Shown here: piece by piece, positions 4,302 to 5,101 of the stretch | Layout: each line of letters opens with the position of its first letter | Position numbering within the stretch: the stretch's first letter is position 1 | Assembly (NCBI GenBank): GCA_002392835.1 | Contig: DGHX01000070.1 | Coordinates: 170-5,270 of the forward strand | DNA length: 5,101 nucleotides | Reading direction: 5' to 3' | Source: Prevotella sp. UBA3837 | GTDB lineage: Bacteria; Bacteroidota; Bacteroidia; Bacteroidales; Bacteroidaceae | The notes under the pieces: generated by a model | Seen by the model: the letters and a program-made list of their open reading frames with translations, nothing else | The model's database searches: none | What the model was told of the DNA's origin: nothing | Made by a program: the position numbers and the translations under genes

Positions 4302-4317
4302 AATTTTCGTAAGTATC

Positions 4318-5088
4318 TTATACAAACTTGACGATACAGTCAATACAGATAGGTTTCTCAGTTACTGTATCAACAAAAACGTTGGCCGGATGCATGTCTT
4401 CAAGTGCCATTCGTTCAGAAATGTAATTTACGCCCTGTCCGTTCCAATTGTCACGGAACCCCTTTGCGGCAACCATATTGTCAATTTCCTCCTTTGTTGC
4501 CAATCGCAGACAGTTTACGTATGGTTGCGTCAGGACAGTACGCATAAGTCCGTCACCATCCCGAGTAAAGCCTATCACTTTCATGGCCGTTTCTGGAAAG
4601 AGGTAATTATGCAGCGCAATGGCATCAAGAGCTTTCTGTGTGGTGGAATAGATGGAAGCTCGTTCTTTTACTACAGATGTGTTTCCATCTTTATAATAAA
4701 CCTTTGCTTCCGCGCCTTGGGCTATCATTGGGCCAAACTCCCCTATGAGGATTTGCTCTGAGTCATCTTCCCATAAATTGGCGGCTCTGGCCCATTCCTC
4801 TATCAGGCGTTCTTGCAGTTCATCTATCTCCCAGTTTGCTGGGCTTCCTTCGCAGCCTTCAGCATGGCGACTTGCTGTAAGGCTTGCTGTCGCGTAGCAT
4901 GCGACGATGGACGCCCCAATGAGAGGCGTACCTCCCTTGCTGAATCCTGCATGCTCTGGTAGATTGAATCGAGGAAAATCTTCTGTCCCATTCTTTATGT
5001 CGTTTATATATTTGTCTATCAGCAGAAGTGTTGACACACTGAACCCCTCAGTTTGTATTGCCTCAAATATTCCATTCAGTCTGTTCAT
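4318..5088 (-). CDS. Polyvalent-protein-type kinase domain protein
   Basis: At least 256 residues. Residues 1-45 are a helical segment (FSVSTLLLIDKYINDIKNGTEDFPRF). Residues 86-115 form a second helical segment. From about 118 a small protein-kinase-like fold is visible: a glycine-loop-like QGAEAKVYY (124-132), VVK with K141 in the ATP-lysine place, a helix (ALDAIALHNYLFPET), an LTQPYV hinge (186-191), a catalytic-loop-like LEDMHPANVF (229-238) with D231, H233 and N236, and ICIDCIVKF (247-255) with D250 in the place of the DFG aspartate. This fits the kinase domain described in polyvalent proteins of phages and conjugative elements; I recall similar stand-alone proteins in gut Bacteroidales. 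The substrate is unknown. No signal peptide is seen, so it is cytoplasmic. The frame stays open upstream of ATG 5088 to the window edge, so the true start may be further out. A second frame (5101-5063) ends in KKKKYEQTEWNI-stop and could be the tail of an overlapping upstream gene. Its composition is lower in GC than the M15 neighbour. Confidence 0.7.
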   Translation of the reverse strand: MNRLNGIFEAIQTEGFSVSTLLLIDKYINDIKNGTEDFPRFNLPEHAGFSKGGTPLIGASIVACYATASLTASRHAEGCEGSPANWEIDELQERLIEEWARAANLWEDDSEQILIGEFGPMIAQGAEAKVYYKDGNTSVVKERASIYSTTQKALDAIALHNYLFPETAMKVIGFTRDGDGLMRTVLTQPYVNCLRLATKEEIDNMVAAKGFRDNWNGQGVNYISERMALEDMHPANVFVDTVTEKPICIDCIVKFV

Positions 5089-5101
5089 ACTTCTTCTTCT
5101 T

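Noticed and set aside
4390..4761. Plus-strand open frame opposite the kinase-like gene
   Set aside because: It is antisense to a frame with clear kinase-like motifs and shows no domain, signal or ribosome site of its own.

Overview
The window looks like chromosomal DNA from a Bacteroidales bacterium, most likely Prevotella or a close relative. This rests on a surface protein with a Bacteroidetes-type signal peptide, Cys-rich leucine-rich repeats, a Fibrobacter-type paralogous domain and a type IX-like C-terminal tail; on A-rich leaders without Shine-Dalgarno sequences; on TAnnTTTG-like promoter boxes; and on a familiar style of small KYI-P-motif protein. The organism name is an inference from these traits.

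Layout. Positions 1-75 are the C-terminal end of a gene, probably ATP-dependent PEP carboxykinase, followed by a partial duplicate of its last 24 bases and a strong intrinsic terminator (156-197). Positions 198-1084 hold no convincing gene. They are packed with repeats: a GC-rich hairpin repeat in inverted orientation, a 21-bp tandem array, a near-perfect 25-nt palindrome, 18-19-bp tandem units running into a 103-bp dyad-symmetric set of four hairpins, a heptamer array, and a composite repeat found again at 4206-4301. A candidate promoter at 961-968 then leads to a 770-aa secreted mosaic protein (1085-3397). Twelve bases after its stop, a 58-aa acidic protein (3410-3586) begins behind a strong AGGAGG site that overlaps the upstream stop.

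On the minus strand, converging on that pair, lies a secreted M15-type peptidase homologue (3621-4112). It keeps both ends of the family fold but lacks the central segment that should carry the SxHxxGxAxD zinc motif. Its stop codon lies inside the stem of its own terminator. Upstream of it are a candidate promoter, a perfect hairpin overlapping that promoter, and the second copy of the composite repeat. The last gene (4318-5088, minus) resembles the kinase domains found in polyvalent proteins of mobile elements; it may start beyond the window and is richer in A+T than the M15 gene next to it.

How the genes relate. The surface protein and the small acidic protein look like one transcription unit. 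The M15 remnant and the kinase-like gene are on the same strand but are separated by about 200 bases of repeat and hairpin DNA, so they are probably transcribed independently. The strongest unexplained signals are the coupled small acidic protein, the active-site deletion in the M15 gene, and the modular repeats sharing one architecture at two intergenic sites.
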